This document shows positions 36,505 through 45,217 of a DNA stretch of 64,000 nucleotides, one piece after another. Both the position numbers and the translations under genes were made by a program. Position 1 is the stretch's first letter, and the number at the start of each line of letters is the position of its first letter. The stretch is from Pseudooceanicola lipolyticus. GTDB taxonomy: Bacteria > Pseudomonadota > Alphaproteobacteria > Rhodobacterales > Rhodobacteraceae. The notes under the pieces were generated by a model. That model did no database searches, was not told where the DNA came from, and worked only from the letters and a program-made list of their open reading frames with translations. The stretch spans positions 159,178-223,177 of the forward strand of contig NZ_PGTB01000002.1 in assembly GCF_002786325.1 (NCBI RefSeq). The letters are read 5' to 3'.

Positions 36505-38472
36505 ATGGCACAGGAAACACAGGAAGCGCCGGCGCAACCGACCGGTATGGGCACCCTGCCCGCGTTTGTTCGCTGGTCGCTCGTCGTCTCGGCGCTGCTT
36601 TTGACCGCGGCGTCGGTCAACCATCTGTTCAATCTGAGCTTCTTCATGAACGTCCGGTTGCTTGAAATTCACTACCTCTACGTGATGCTTCTGCTGACGC
36701 TGCCACTGGTGTTCCTTGTCTTTCCCTGTTCAAAGTCAGATCCTTACGGATCGACGCGATGGTGGGATTACTTTCTGGCCCTGCTGGCCCTGATCACCTG
36801 CGCCTTCTTTGCCTACTACGGGCGCAGCGTGGTGAACAAAGGGTGGGATTTCGCCGCTCCTCTTAATGCCGTGATCGCCAGCTTCGCCTTCTGGTTCCTG
36901 CTGCTCGTGGCCGCGCGCCGCACCGGCGGCTGGACGCTGTTCGCGGTAATCCTGGTATTTTCCATCTACCCCATGATCGCCAACTATGCGCCCGGCCCGA
37001 TCCAGGGCTTCCAGCGCTCGCCCGTCGAAACGGCGATCTTCCACGCGATGAGCGGCGAAAGTGTGCTGGGCATACCGATGCGCAGCTTTGTCAATCTTGT
37101 CGTGGGGTTCATGATCTTCGGCGTTGCGATGCAACATACCGGCGCAGGTCCGTTTTTTATCGACATCGCCTTTGCCGCGCTCGGAAATGTCCGGGGCGGG
37201 CCGGCCAAGGTAGGAGTTCTGACCAGCGGGCTGACCGGTTCGATGAGCGGCAGCGTGATCACCAATGTGCTGACGACCGGATCAATTACCATTCCAGCGA
37301 TGAAAAAGGTGGGGTTCAGGCCCACTTATGCGGCGGGGATCGAAGCGGCGGCGTCGACGGGGGCGGTGCTGATGCCCCCTATCATGGGCGCCACGGCCTT
37401 TGTCATGGCGACATTCCTGGCGACCGACTACACCAACATCGTTGTGGCGGCGGTGCTTCCTTCGCTGTTCTACTTTTTCGGCCTGTTCGCACAAATCGAC
37501 GCATACTCGGCGCGCAACGGACTGAAAGGCGTTCCGCGCGCCGACCTTCCCAGGATCGGCAAGGTGCTGCGCGAAGGCTGGTACTTTCTCGCCGTCTTCG
37601 GGCTGCTGATCTGGATGTTGCTCTACCTCAAGCGCGAGGCGATCGCTCCATTCTATGCGACCGCGCTGCTTCTTGTCCTGAACCAGCTGCTCTCAAAATC
37701 ACGCTGGGGGCGAAAGGAGCTGATGAATTTTCTGATCGCCACGGGACAGTTGTTCGTCGAACTTGTTGCCATTCTTGCGGCGGTCGGGCTGATCGTCGGC
37801 GGACTGGCGGTGACCGGGATGTCCGGGACGATCTCGAACGATCTGCTGTTCATCGCGGGCGGCAACATCTTTCTGCTTCTGCTGCTGGGGGCTTTGACCA
37901 GTTTCATTCTTGGAATGGGCATGACCGTGACCGCCGCCTATGTGATTCTGGCGGTGTCGCTGGCACCCGCCCTGGTCGCCGGCGGGCTCGATCCGATCGG
38001 CGTCCATTTATTTATCCTTTACTGGAGCATGCTGAGCTATATCACCCCCCCCGTCGCGCTCGCGGCTTTCGCCGCGGCGGCCATCGCCCAGGCCAAACCC
38101 TTTGCGACGGCCTTCGAAGCGATGAAGCTTGGAAGCATCGTCTATATAATTCCCTTCTTCTTCGTCCTTGATCCGGCGTTCATCCTGCAAGCCGGTCCAC
38201 TCGAAAGCCTGCTTACGGTTCTGCGCGCCGGTCTCGGCATTCTGCTGATCTGCGCCGGTATTCAGGGGTATCTGTTTGGCGTCGGGCGGATCGAAACCGG
38301 ACTGCCAGGAACAATCGCCCGCGTCCTTCTTGGTATTGCCGGTCTGGCCTTCGCCTTTCCCTCGAACGCGGGTCTGGCGGTTCCGATCCTCGGCGCGGTG
38401 GGCGCAGGTGCCGCTATGGCGGCAGTGGCTGTCGCTTTGGTGATGGTCTCGGCCAAGCAGGAGACAGCGTAA
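36505..38472 (+). CDS. TRAP transporter fused permease (DctQ-DctM, TAXI type)
   Basis: 655 residues from ATG 36505 (68 bases after the binding-protein stop); upstream in-frame starts lie inside that gene. N-terminal small-permease part and large-permease part with SGSVITNVLTTGSIT and STGAVLMPPIMGATAF. Second complete TAXI transporter of the window, here within the ACAD-thioesterase-SDR operon. Confidence 0.9.
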   Translation: MAQETQEAPAQPTGMGTLPAFVRWSLVVSALLLTAASVNHLFNLSFFMNVRLLEIHYLYVMLLLTLPLVFLVFPCSKSDPYGSTRWWDYFLALLALITCAFFAYYGRSVVNKGWDFAAPLNAVIASFAFWFLLLVAARRTGGWTLFAVILVFSIYPMIANYAPGPIQGFQRSPVETAIFHAMSGESVLGIPMRSFVNLVVGFMIFGVAMQHTGAGPFFIDIAFAALGNVRGGPAKVGVLTSGLTGSMSGSVITNVLTTGSITIPAMKKVGFRPTYAAGIEAAASTGAVLMPPIMGATAFVMATFLATDYTNIVVAAVLPSLFYFFGLFAQIDAYSARNGLKGVPRADLPRIGKVLREGWYFLAVFGLLIWMLLYLKREAIAPFYATALLLVLNQLLSKSRWGRKELMNFLIATGQLFVELVAILAAVGLIVGGLAVTGMSGTISNDLLFIAGGNIFLLLLLGALTSFILGMGMTVTAAYVILAVSLAPALVAGGLDPIGVHLFILYWSMLSYITPPVALAAFAAAAIAQAKPFATAFEAMKLGSIVYIIPFFFVLDPAFILQAGPLESLLTVLRAGLGILLICAGIQGYLFGVGRIETGLPGTIARVLLGIAGLAFAFPSNAGLAVPILGAVGAGAAMAAVAVALVMVSAKQETA

Positions 38473-38473
38473 T

Positions 38474-38887
38474 ATGAGCGCACAAGACGGCAGACCGGAC
38501 ATCCCCGCCCCGTTCAACGCATTGCTCGGCGTGCGCTTCGTCTCGTGGTCCGATGGCAAAGCCGAGCTGCGGTTGGCCATCGGACGCGATCACCTGAACG
38601 GCGCTTTTTCGGTGCATGGCGGTGTCTACGCGACCATGCTGGACAACGCGGTCACCTTTTGCGCGGCCTACGCGGGGGATGGCCGCCCAGGTCATCGCTG
38701 CCTTACGCTTTCGCTTACCACCAGTTTCGTCGCCCCGGCGACCGAAGGAGACACGCTGACGGCCCGCGCGCGCATTGTCGGGGGCGGACGCAAACTGGTT
38801 TTTGTACAGGGCGAGATCTTCAATCAGGACGGGCACCATCTGGCCCATGGCGATGCCGTGATCAAGCGGCTCGCACCACCGTCGTGA
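38474..38887 (+). CDS. PaaI-type hotdog thioesterase
   Basis: 137 residues. Hotdog with the HGGVYATMLDNAVTF motif (about residues 48-62), in which the HGG and the acidic residue of PaaI-type thioesterases are present. Probably hydrolyses stalled CoA thioesters to recycle CoA. One base after the permease stop, with AGGAGA before the ATG. Confidence 0.85.
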   Translation: MSAQDGRPDIPAPFNALLGVRFVSWSDGKAELRLAIGRDHLNGAFSVHGGVYATMLDNAVTFCAAYAGDGRPGHRCLTLSLTTSFVAPATEGDTLTARARIVGGGRKLVFVQGEIFNQDGHHLAHGDAVIKRLAPPS

Positions 38888-38947
38888 CCACCTGAGTGAA
38901 CCGATGGTGAGCGAGACCAAACAAACGAAGGACAAAAGGAGACAGAA

Positions 38948-39724
38948 ATGATCAACCCGATGGCATTGGACAATCAAGTGGTTATCGTCACAGGCGCCGG
39001 ACAGGGTATCGGCCGCGGTGTGGCGGCGCTGTCGGCAGAGCTGGGCGCCAAGGTCGTGGTGAACGATCTGAACGAGGACGGCGTCAAGGAAACCGCCGAA
39101 CAGATCGGTGGCAATGCCCGCGCCATCGTGGGGAATGTGGCCGACCCGGACTTTCCCGGGAAGCTCGTGAAATTCGCCTTCGACGAATTCGGCGACATCA
39201 ACGGGCTTGTGAACAACGCCGGGATCGTGCGCGCCGCGATGATCCACAAGATGGACCGGGCCACCTGGCAACAGGTCATCGACGTGAACCTCACCGGTGT
39301 CTTCGCCTGCCTTCAGGCCGTGGGGACCTATTACAAGGACCGGGTCGAAAAAGACCCCGAAAGCGCCGCGCGCCGTGCCATCGTGAATATCTCATCCGAT
39401 GCCGGGCGTCGCGGCACCATCGGTCAGATCAATTATGGCGCGGCAAAATCCGGGGTTCTGGGCCTGACAATGAGCGCCGCGCGTGAATGGGGCCGTTACC
39501 GCATCAACGTCAATTCAGTCTGTTTCGGAATGGTCGAGACACCAATGACTGAGACCATCCGCTCTGAAAAATTCGCCGACAGGTATATGGCGCAGATTCC
39601 GATGGGACGGATGAGCACCCCTGAAGAAGTCGCGCAGCCCGTCTGTTTCCTGTTGTCCAACGCGGCATCCTATATCACCGGCCAGCACCTGAGCGTGAAC
39701 GGTGGCTTCCACATCGGGTTCTGA
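38948..39724 (+). CDS. short-chain dehydrogenase/reductase
   Basis: 258 residues. TGAGQGIG (about residues 16-23), NNAG and catalytic Ser with NYGAAKSG near 160. ATG follows AAAGGAGACAGAA. Classical SDR, probable 3-hydroxyacyl-CoA dehydrogenase for the operon. It has a distinctive insertion (YYKDRVEKDPESAARRA) before the catalytic serine strand, as in multifunctional-enzyme type SDRs. Confidence 0.88.
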   Translation: MINPMALDNQVVIVTGAGQGIGRGVAALSAELGAKVVVNDLNEDGVKETAEQIGGNARAIVGNVADPDFPGKLVKFAFDEFGDINGLVNNAGIVRAAMIHKMDRATWQQVIDVNLTGVFACLQAVGTYYKDRVEKDPESAARRAIVNISSDAGRRGTIGQINYGAAKSGVLGLTMSAAREWGRYRINVNSVCFGMVETPMTETIRSEKFADRYMAQIPMGRMSTPEEVAQPVCFLLSNAASYITGQHLSVNGGFHIGF

Positions 39725-39725
39725 G

Positions 39726-40121
39726 ATGGCCGGCATTGGACAAGGCCCAGGGCCGGACGCCGTCTTCGCCGCGAAGCTGGCCGAGGGCGTCTTCGAGATT
39801 CAGAAATGTGGCGGCTGCGGCACCCATGTATTCCATCCGCGCGTGATCTGTCCGGCCTGCGGCAGCGCGGATCTGGGATGGTTCGCGCCAACCGGGAGGG
39901 GCACCGTCTATGCGCGAACGGTCGTGCGCCGAAAACCGGAACGAGGCGGCGATTACAACGTGGTTCTGGTGGACCTGGAGGAAGGGGTACGAATGATGTC
40001 GCGCATCGACGGTATCGCGCATGACCAGATTGTCGCCGGGCTGAAAGTAACCGCGTCGATCGGCGAAGGCGCCGAAGGTGACCCCGCCGTGGTTTTCCGG
40101 CCAGAAGGAGAAGCAAATTGA
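39726..40121 (+). CDS. DUF35 OB-fold / zinc-ribbon protein
   Basis: 131 residues from ATG 39726, one base after the SDR stop; GTG 39702 is an alternative inside the SDR gene. Zinc ribbon CGGCGTHVFHPRVICPAC, then an OB-fold. RRKPERGGDYNV is identical in the copy at 59503, a close paralogue. Partner of the thiolase-like gene it overlaps (TTGA). Confidence 0.86.
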   Translation: MAGIGQGPGPDAVFAAKLAEGVFEIQKCGGCGTHVFHPRVICPACGSADLGWFAPTGRGTVYARTVVRRKPERGGDYNVVLVDLEEGVRMMSRIDGIAHDQIVAGLKVTASIGEGAEGDPAVVFRPEGEAN

Positions 40122-41263
40122 GTTTACGGGGAAAAGCCGCCATCGTCGGTGCAGCGCTGGCAGGCTGCGGCGAGGCCCATGGCAAAAGCTCGATGGAGAT
40201 CACAATCGAGGGGGTGCACGGCGCGCTTGCCGATGCGGGGATCGCACTTGGCGAGGTCGATGCCGTTGCCACCTGCCAGCCGCTGGATATGCTGTCGGGT
40301 CTTACACTGGCGCAGGAATTGGGCTTGAACCCCAGGTTCACGATGAACAACCGCATGGGCGGCTCGTCGTTCCTGTCGCACACGCTCTGGGCCGCGATGC
40401 TGCTCGAATTGCGGCTCGCTGATACCGTGTTGATCTGCTACGGATCGAACCAGCGCACCGCCTCGGGCAAGCTGATGACTGCGCTTGGCCTGCCGACCTA
40501 CGAGGCCCCCTACCGACCGTTGTTCCCGCTGTCGTCCTATGCGCTGGCCACAGACCGTCACATGACGCAATTCGGCACAACGCGCGAACAGCTGGCCGAC
40601 GTGGCGGTGGCGGCCCGGGCCTGGGCCCAAAAGAACCCCGACGCTTTCATGCGCGATCCTCTGACGCGCGAGGATGTCATCGCCTCGCGGCCGGTTTCCG
40701 ACCCTCTGCGGGTGCGCGACTGCTGCCTTGTGACCGATGGCGGTGGCGCGATTGTGATGCGCCGGGCCGAGACGGCCAAGGATCACCCCAGACCTCCGGT
40801 GTATTTGCTGGGCGGCGGCGAGGGCACGACGCACCGCGACATCTCCGAAATGGCGGACCTGACCGTGACCGGCGCTGCGCAATCAGGGCGAACGGCCATG
40901 GACATGGCGGGTGTCAAACCCGCGGACATCGACGTGGTCCAGCTCTACGACGCGTTCACCATCAATGTGATCCTTTTTCTAGAAGATCTGGGCTTTTGCA
41001 AGAAAGGCGAAGGCGGTGCGTTTGTGGCGAACGGCGGCATCGCGCCTGGCGGCCACCTGCCGGTCAATACCAATGGTGGCGGCCTGTCATGCGTGCATCC
41101 CGGGATGTACGGCATCTTCACGCTGGTCGAGGCGGTGCGGCAACTGCGCGGCGATGCTGGCGATCGCCAGATCGGCAGTGCCGAACTGGCCCTGGCCCAC
41201 GGCAACGGCGGTGTCCTGTCCAGCCAGGTGACGAATATCCTGGGCACCGAAGCCACCCTCTGA
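40118..41263 (+). CDS. thiolase-superfamily protein lacking the nucleophilic Cys (SCP-x/Ltp2-like)
   Basis: 381 residues starting at TTG (40118), six bases after AAGGAG, overlapping the DUF35 stop by 4 bases. Nucleophile position reads NRMGGSSF, no Cys. His retained in NGGGLSCVHPGMYG; the CxG loop is NGGVLSSQ. Tyr in QLYDAFTI is conserved. Closely similar to 58348-59499 throughout the C-terminal half. Likely retro-aldolase or acyl-CoA-binding partner with DUF35. Confidence 0.85.
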   Translation: MSLRGKAAIVGAALAGCGEAHGKSSMEITIEGVHGALADAGIALGEVDAVATCQPLDMLSGLTLAQELGLNPRFTMNNRMGGSSFLSHTLWAAMLLELRLADTVLICYGSNQRTASGKLMTALGLPTYEAPYRPLFPLSSYALATDRHMTQFGTTREQLADVAVAARAWAQKNPDAFMRDPLTREDVIASRPVSDPLRVRDCCLVTDGGGAIVMRRAETAKDHPRPPVYLLGGGEGTTHRDISEMADLTVTGAAQSGRTAMDMAGVKPADIDVVQLYDAFTINVILFLEDLGFCKKGEGGAFVANGGIAPGGHLPVNTNGGGLSCVHPGMYGIFTLVEAVRQLRGDAGDRQIGSAELALAHGNGGVLSSQVTNILGTEATL

Positions 41264-41283
41264 ACAGACGAAGGAAGCAATGA

Positions 41284-41309
41284 AGCGGCCCTTCTTGCGA
41301 AGGGCCGCT
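41284..41309. terminator. hairpin between convergent operons
   Basis: AGCGGCCCTTC TTGC GAAGGGCCGCT, perfect 11-base arms, between the thiolase-like gene (plus) and the DctP gene (minus). Weak T content follows, so possibly bidirectional. Confidence 0.7.
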
Positions 41310-41331
41310 GTGTATTCAGGCCTGAAACGGC

Positions 41332-42465
41332 TCAGTTCGGGTAGGTTGCGAAGTCGATCTTGGAATAAATCTCCTGACGCAGAAGGTCTGCATAAGGCTG
41401 ATGATTGTCCCGGATCGGTTGCAGCGGCTCAACCAGACCGTGCCATTTCTCGATCAGCTCGCGATAGGTTGCGATCAGCGGTTCCGGATCTTCGATGCCG
41501 CGTTCCTCGCGCGAGATGCGGGCGATCTCTTCAAGATCGGCGGTGCGGAAATCAATGAGATCCTGAAGAAACTCAGGCGACGGCTGGTGTACCTGCAGGC
41601 CAAGCCCACCCGCCTCTTTCAGCACGTCGAGATCGTCGGTTTCGTAGTACACCTCGGTCTGCGCCACGGCCTCGGGTATGTTCTTGACGAATTGCTCGCG
41701 TTGCTCCGGCGAAAGTGAGATCCAGAATTTCGGGCCGGCGGCAAAGATCGAACCGGAATGATAGGTGCCCAACGGCAACTCCGTCAGGTGCTTGGCAACC
41801 TCGATCAGACTGTGCCCCTTGAGCGCACCGACCGGCTGCACCGCAGCGGTGACGACACCGTGGCTCATCGTGTCGTACATCTCGCTCGACGGCACGTTTA
41901 CCGGCTCTGCCCCAAGGCGTGTCGCCCAGCGGTCCCAGACCGACCCGCCCGTGCGCAGCTTGACCCCTTGCATATCGCTGATTTCGACGATCGGCTTGGT
42001 GGTCAGCAATACATAAGGCGCAGTGCTGATCCCGCTCAGCGCCACCATGCCGTTCTTTGCGAACTCGTCCTTGCACGGCTGGCAGTGCAGCATCACGAAT
42101 TCGCTGGTCGCGCCGGCCATGGCATAGTGGTCCTCGCCCAAAAGAGCGAGATCGGCGACGAGCTGCGCATAGGGCATTTCCGACCTGAAATAGGTCAACG
42201 CCAGCAGACCTACATCGGCGACGCCGTCGCGCAGGCCGGACAGTGTTGGCTTGGGGCCAAGCAAGGCGCCGCCGGCAAACAGCTTGAAGTCGAAGGCATC
42301 CGGAAATTCAGATTCGGTCATTTCGGCAAAGGCGGCATGGCCACGCGATGTCGCGTGATTGGGTGACGTCCAGTTGGATATAGTCACCCGCTTTTCGGCC
42401 AGGGCCGGTGTCGCCGCTAGAACGGTCGTCGCCGCCAGCGCGGCAAACGCATTGGTCAGTTTCAT
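41332..42465 (-). CDS. TRAP transporter solute-binding protein (DctP family)
   Basis: 377 residues. Signal peptide MKLTNAFAALAATTVLAATPALA, cleaved near ALA-EK. DctP-type blocks FKLFAGGALLGPKPT and MQGVKLRTGGSVW (containing the substrate-binding Arg region near residue 170). Periplasmic receptor of the DctQM pair encoded just upstream. Placed last in the operon, unlike the common P-Q-M order. ATG follows GAGGAGGAGACCAC. Confidence 0.92.
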   Translation of the reverse strand: MKLTNAFAALAATTVLAATPALAEKRVTISNWTSPNHATSRGHAAFAEMTESEFPDAFDFKLFAGGALLGPKPTLSGLRDGVADVGLLALTYFRSEMPYAQLVADLALLGEDHYAMAGATSEFVMLHCQPCKDEFAKNGMVALSGISTAPYVLLTTKPIVEISDMQGVKLRTGGSVWDRWATRLGAEPVNVPSSEMYDTMSHGVVTAAVQPVGALKGHSLIEVAKHLTELPLGTYHSGSIFAAGPKFWISLSPEQREQFVKNIPEAVAQTEVYYETDDLDVLKEAGGLGLQVHQPSPEFLQDLIDFRTADLEEIARISREERGIEDPEPLIATYRELIEKWHGLVEPLQPIRDNHQPYADLLRQEIYSKIDFATYPN

Positions 42466-42488
42466 GTGGTCTCCTCCTCTTTTTCAAG

Positions 42489-42508
42489 ACCCCGCTATTG
42501 CGCGGGGT
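42489..42508. promoter_or_regulatory. stem between dctM and dctP genes
   Basis: ACCCCGC, six-base loop, GCGGGGT in the 66-base gap. No U run, so more likely an RNA-stabilising or attenuating stem than a terminator. Confidence 0.45.
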
Positions 42509-42531
42509 TCGTCACGGCCGGGATGGCCAAA

Positions 42532-43839
42532 TCAGTTGCCGAGCTCTGGCAGGAACATGATCAGTTCGGGAAAGGCGACCATGATGATCAGGACCACCAC
42601 ATCCGCAGCCAAAAACCACAAAACACCCTTGAAAATCAGTGAAATCGGGACCGCATCACCGACGATGCCCTTGATCACGAACACGTTCAGCCCCACCGGT
42701 GGGGTGATCAGAGCCATCTCGACCAGCTTGGTTGCAAGCACGCCCAGCCAGATCAGGCTGATATGGTTCGCCTCGTAGATCGGCAGAAGGATCGGCAGCG
42801 TCAGCAGCAGGATGCCCAGCGGATCGAGGATCATGCCCAGCAGACAAAAGATCACGGCCGTGCCGAAAACCAGCATCACATAGCTGGCCCCCATATCAAT
42901 CACCAGGTCGGTCATCGCTTCGGGGATACCGCTGATCGCCAGAAACCTCGAAAACAGGTTGGCACCGACCGCGATGATGAAGATCGCCGCAGTCATTTTT
43001 GCAGTGTCCATCAGCGCGATCCTGGAAACTTTCCAGTTCAGGGTGCCGCGCGCCGCCGCAATCACGAAGGACAACGCCGCCCCGACAGCCCCGGCCTGCG
43101 TGGGTGTGAATATCCCGGTGAACAGACCGCCGAAAACGCCCACCACCAGCAAGATCACGGGCCATGTCTCGCTCAGGGCCTCCAGCCGTTCGGACCATGT
43201 CGCGCTTTCGTCGAGCGACGGCGCGAGCGCGGGATTGATCCACACACGAACGATGATCACGGCCCAGTACCCCAGCATCGTCAGTACGCCCGGCACGATC
43301 GCGGCCAGAAACAGCTTGCTGATCGCGACCTCGGCAAAAATACCGTAGATGATCAGAAGGATGCTCGGCGGGATGAGCGACCCCATGGTGCCGGCTGCGG
43401 CAACCACGGCGGTACTCAGCCCGGGATCGTAGTCGCGCTTCAGCATTTCCGGCACCGCGATCCGGCCCATTGCCGCGGCGCAGGCCAGGCTGGAGCCGGC
43501 CGCCGCCGAAAACAGCGCCGCGCCGCCCACGCTGGCGACCGCCAGCCCGCCCGGCAGGAATGACAGCCAGACCCGGGCGGCCTTGAAGATCCCGCGCGTG
43601 ATGTCGGTCTGGTAACAGACGTATCCCATCAACAGGAACATCGGGATCGAACTGAGGGTCCAGTGCGCGGCAAAATCATAGGGCACCGCCGTCAGCAGGC
43701 CGAAAGCCGCGCCGCTTCCCAGCATCGCCCAGAACCCGAAGAAGGACACGATACCCAGCGCGACCGCGATCGGAACGCGCAGCAAGACCAGCAGGATGAC
43801 AGAAACGATGCCGCAAAGGCCGATCTGGAAAAAGCTCAC
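42532..43839 (-). CDS. TRAP transporter large permease (DctM family)
   Basis: 435 residues starting at GTG 43839, seven bases after GGAG. About 12 membrane segments, AGSSLACAAAMGRIA near 115 and PPSILLIIYGIF near 155, C-terminal ALITPPVGLNVFVI. It pairs with the small permease 10 bases upstream and the binding protein downstream; this three-gene TRAP set is complete. Confidence 0.92.
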   Translation of the reverse strand: MSFFQIGLCGIVSVILLVLLRVPIAVALGIVSFFGFWAMLGSGAAFGLLTAVPYDFAAHWTLSSIPMFLLMGYVCYQTDITRGIFKAARVWLSFLPGGLAVASVGGAALFSAAAGSSLACAAAMGRIAVPEMLKRDYDPGLSTAVVAAAGTMGSLIPPSILLIIYGIFAEVAISKLFLAAIVPGVLTMLGYWAVIIVRVWINPALAPSLDESATWSERLEALSETWPVILLVVGVFGGLFTGIFTPTQAGAVGAALSFVIAAARGTLNWKVSRIALMDTAKMTAAIFIIAVGANLFSRFLAISGIPEAMTDLVIDMGASYVMLVFGTAVIFCLLGMILDPLGILLLTLPILLPIYEANHISLIWLGVLATKLVEMALITPPVGLNVFVIKGIVGDAVPISLIFKGVLWFLAADVVVLIIMVAFPELIMFLPELGN

Positions 43840-43849
43840 CGTTCCACTC

Positions 43850-44371
43850 CTATTCGTACATGTCGTGATTGGGGCCGGCCATGCCAGCGTCGGTGAAAGG
43901 CCTCTGGATCAGCTTGGCCAGCAAGAGCAGAACCATCAGCCCCGCACCAAGAGGCAGACAGAAGCGACCGGGCCAGACGGTCACCGCCGCCATGCCCATG
44001 GATTGCTCGCCGATGAGGTATTTTTCGACGGCATCGATCCAGGTCTGCCAGGTGAGCAGCCCGTAGAACACCGCAGACAGCGCCAGAGCCAGCATGTCGA
44101 GAGCGGTCCTCGCCCCCGTCGGGAGCAGATCGTGGATCAGGTCGACCTTGATGTGCTCGTTGGTGTATTCGACGAAGGGAAGCGGCAGAAAGACCAGCCC
44201 GACCATGTAATAATACGACACGTAATCCACCGTGCCCGGCAGGGGCTCGGCGATGAACTGGCTCAGGATGACATCGAGCGTGACGTGGACCATCATCAGG
44301 GCCGCCAGGGCAGTCGCAATATAGGTGATAATCCGCGACACCCTGCCAAGTCGTGCAATGACTGTTTCCAT
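43850..44371 (-). CDS. TRAP transporter small permease (DctQ family)
   Basis: 173 residues from ATG 44371 (after AGGGAAGAG); an upstream in-frame start would overlap the crotonase gene. Four membrane segments, with LPGTVDYVSYYYMVGLVF and an NEHIKVDL segment typical of DctQ. Usual full length. Confidence 0.88.
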   Translation of the reverse strand: METVIARLGRVSRIITYIATALAALMMVHVTLDVILSQFIAEPLPGTVDYVSYYYMVGLVFLPLPFVEYTNEHIKVDLIHDLLPTGARTALDMLALALSAVFYGLLTWQTWIDAVEKYLIGEQSMGMAAVTVWPGRFCLPLGAGLMVLLLLAKLIQRPFTDAGMAGPNHDMYE

Positions 44372-44412
44372 CACTATCTCTTCCCTGTCGTAAAAAGGGC
44401 CAATCCGCTTGG

Positions 44413-45189
44413 TCATACGCCACGGAAAACCGGTTTTCTCTTGCTCAGAAAGGCGTCGATGCCTTCGGCGTGATCCGCGCTCTTGATGATTTGCCCCTGA
44501 ATGATGGCTTCTGTTTCAAGAAAGCTCTCCAGAGACGGTTGCATCGCGGCGCGCATCAGCCGCTTGGTACCGGCCAGGGCAAAGGTTGGCCCCGCGGCCA
44601 GGTCTGTCGCATAGTCCAGGGCCGCCCGGTCGAGGGCATCATCGGGATGAACCTGGCTTGCCAATCCCAGGCTCAGGGCTTCATCCGCCGGCACCATCCG
44701 CGCTGAGAAGGCAAGGTCCGTCGCACGTTGCCGACCGATCAGATTCTGAAGGAAAAACGCCGCGCCGCCATCGGGGGCCAGCCCGATCTTGCGAAAAACC
44801 TGACCGAATCTTGCCGTCTCGGAGAGCAGGATAACGTCGCAGGCGAGCGCCATGCTCAGACCGATCCCGACCGCCGGACCGCGCACCGCGGCAACCACAG
44901 GCTTCTCGCAATTGAATATGGAAAGGATCATCTGGTGCGCCCTGTACAAGCGCGCCCGATCACCCCAGACATCGTCCTTGCCCATGGTCGAAATATCCGC
45001 ACCCGCACAAAAAGCGCGGCCCTCGGCCCGCAGTAATACGGCGCGAATCCGCGGGTCAGTTTGGATATCGCGAAACGCGTCCAGGAGTTCGACGCGCATG
45101 TCGAGGGTCAGCGCATTCAGCTTGTCGGGCCGGTTCAACGACACGACGGCCAGACCTTCTGAGTGTTCCACAGTGATATCGCTTGTCAT
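44413..45189 (-). CDS. crotonase-family protein (PaaG-type enoyl-CoA hydratase/isomerase)
   Basis: 258 residues from ATG 45189 after GGGAGGGG. Oxyanion-hole segments AFCAGADIS (about 65) and GPAVGIGLSMAL. The first catalytic Glu of classical hydratases is not present; the segment reads FRKIGLAPDGG, typical of PaaG-like isomerases. Either an isomerase of 3-/2-enoyl-CoA or a ring-type hydratase. First metabolic gene after the ACAD pair; followed by the DctQMP genes. Confidence 0.85.
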   Translation of the reverse strand: MTSDITVEHSEGLAVVSLNRPDKLNALTLDMRVELLDAFRDIQTDPRIRAVLLRAEGRAFCAGADISTMGKDDVWGDRARLYRAHQMILSIFNCEKPVVAAVRGPAVGIGLSMALACDVILLSETARFGQVFRKIGLAPDGGAAFFLQNLIGRQRATDLAFSARMVPADEALSLGLASQVHPDDALDRAALDYATDLAAGPTFALAGTKRLMRAAMQPSLESFLETEAIIQGQIIKSADHAEGIDAFLSKRKPVFRGV

Positions 45190-45217
45190 GACCACCCCTC
45201 CCTTTGGCGAAGATTCG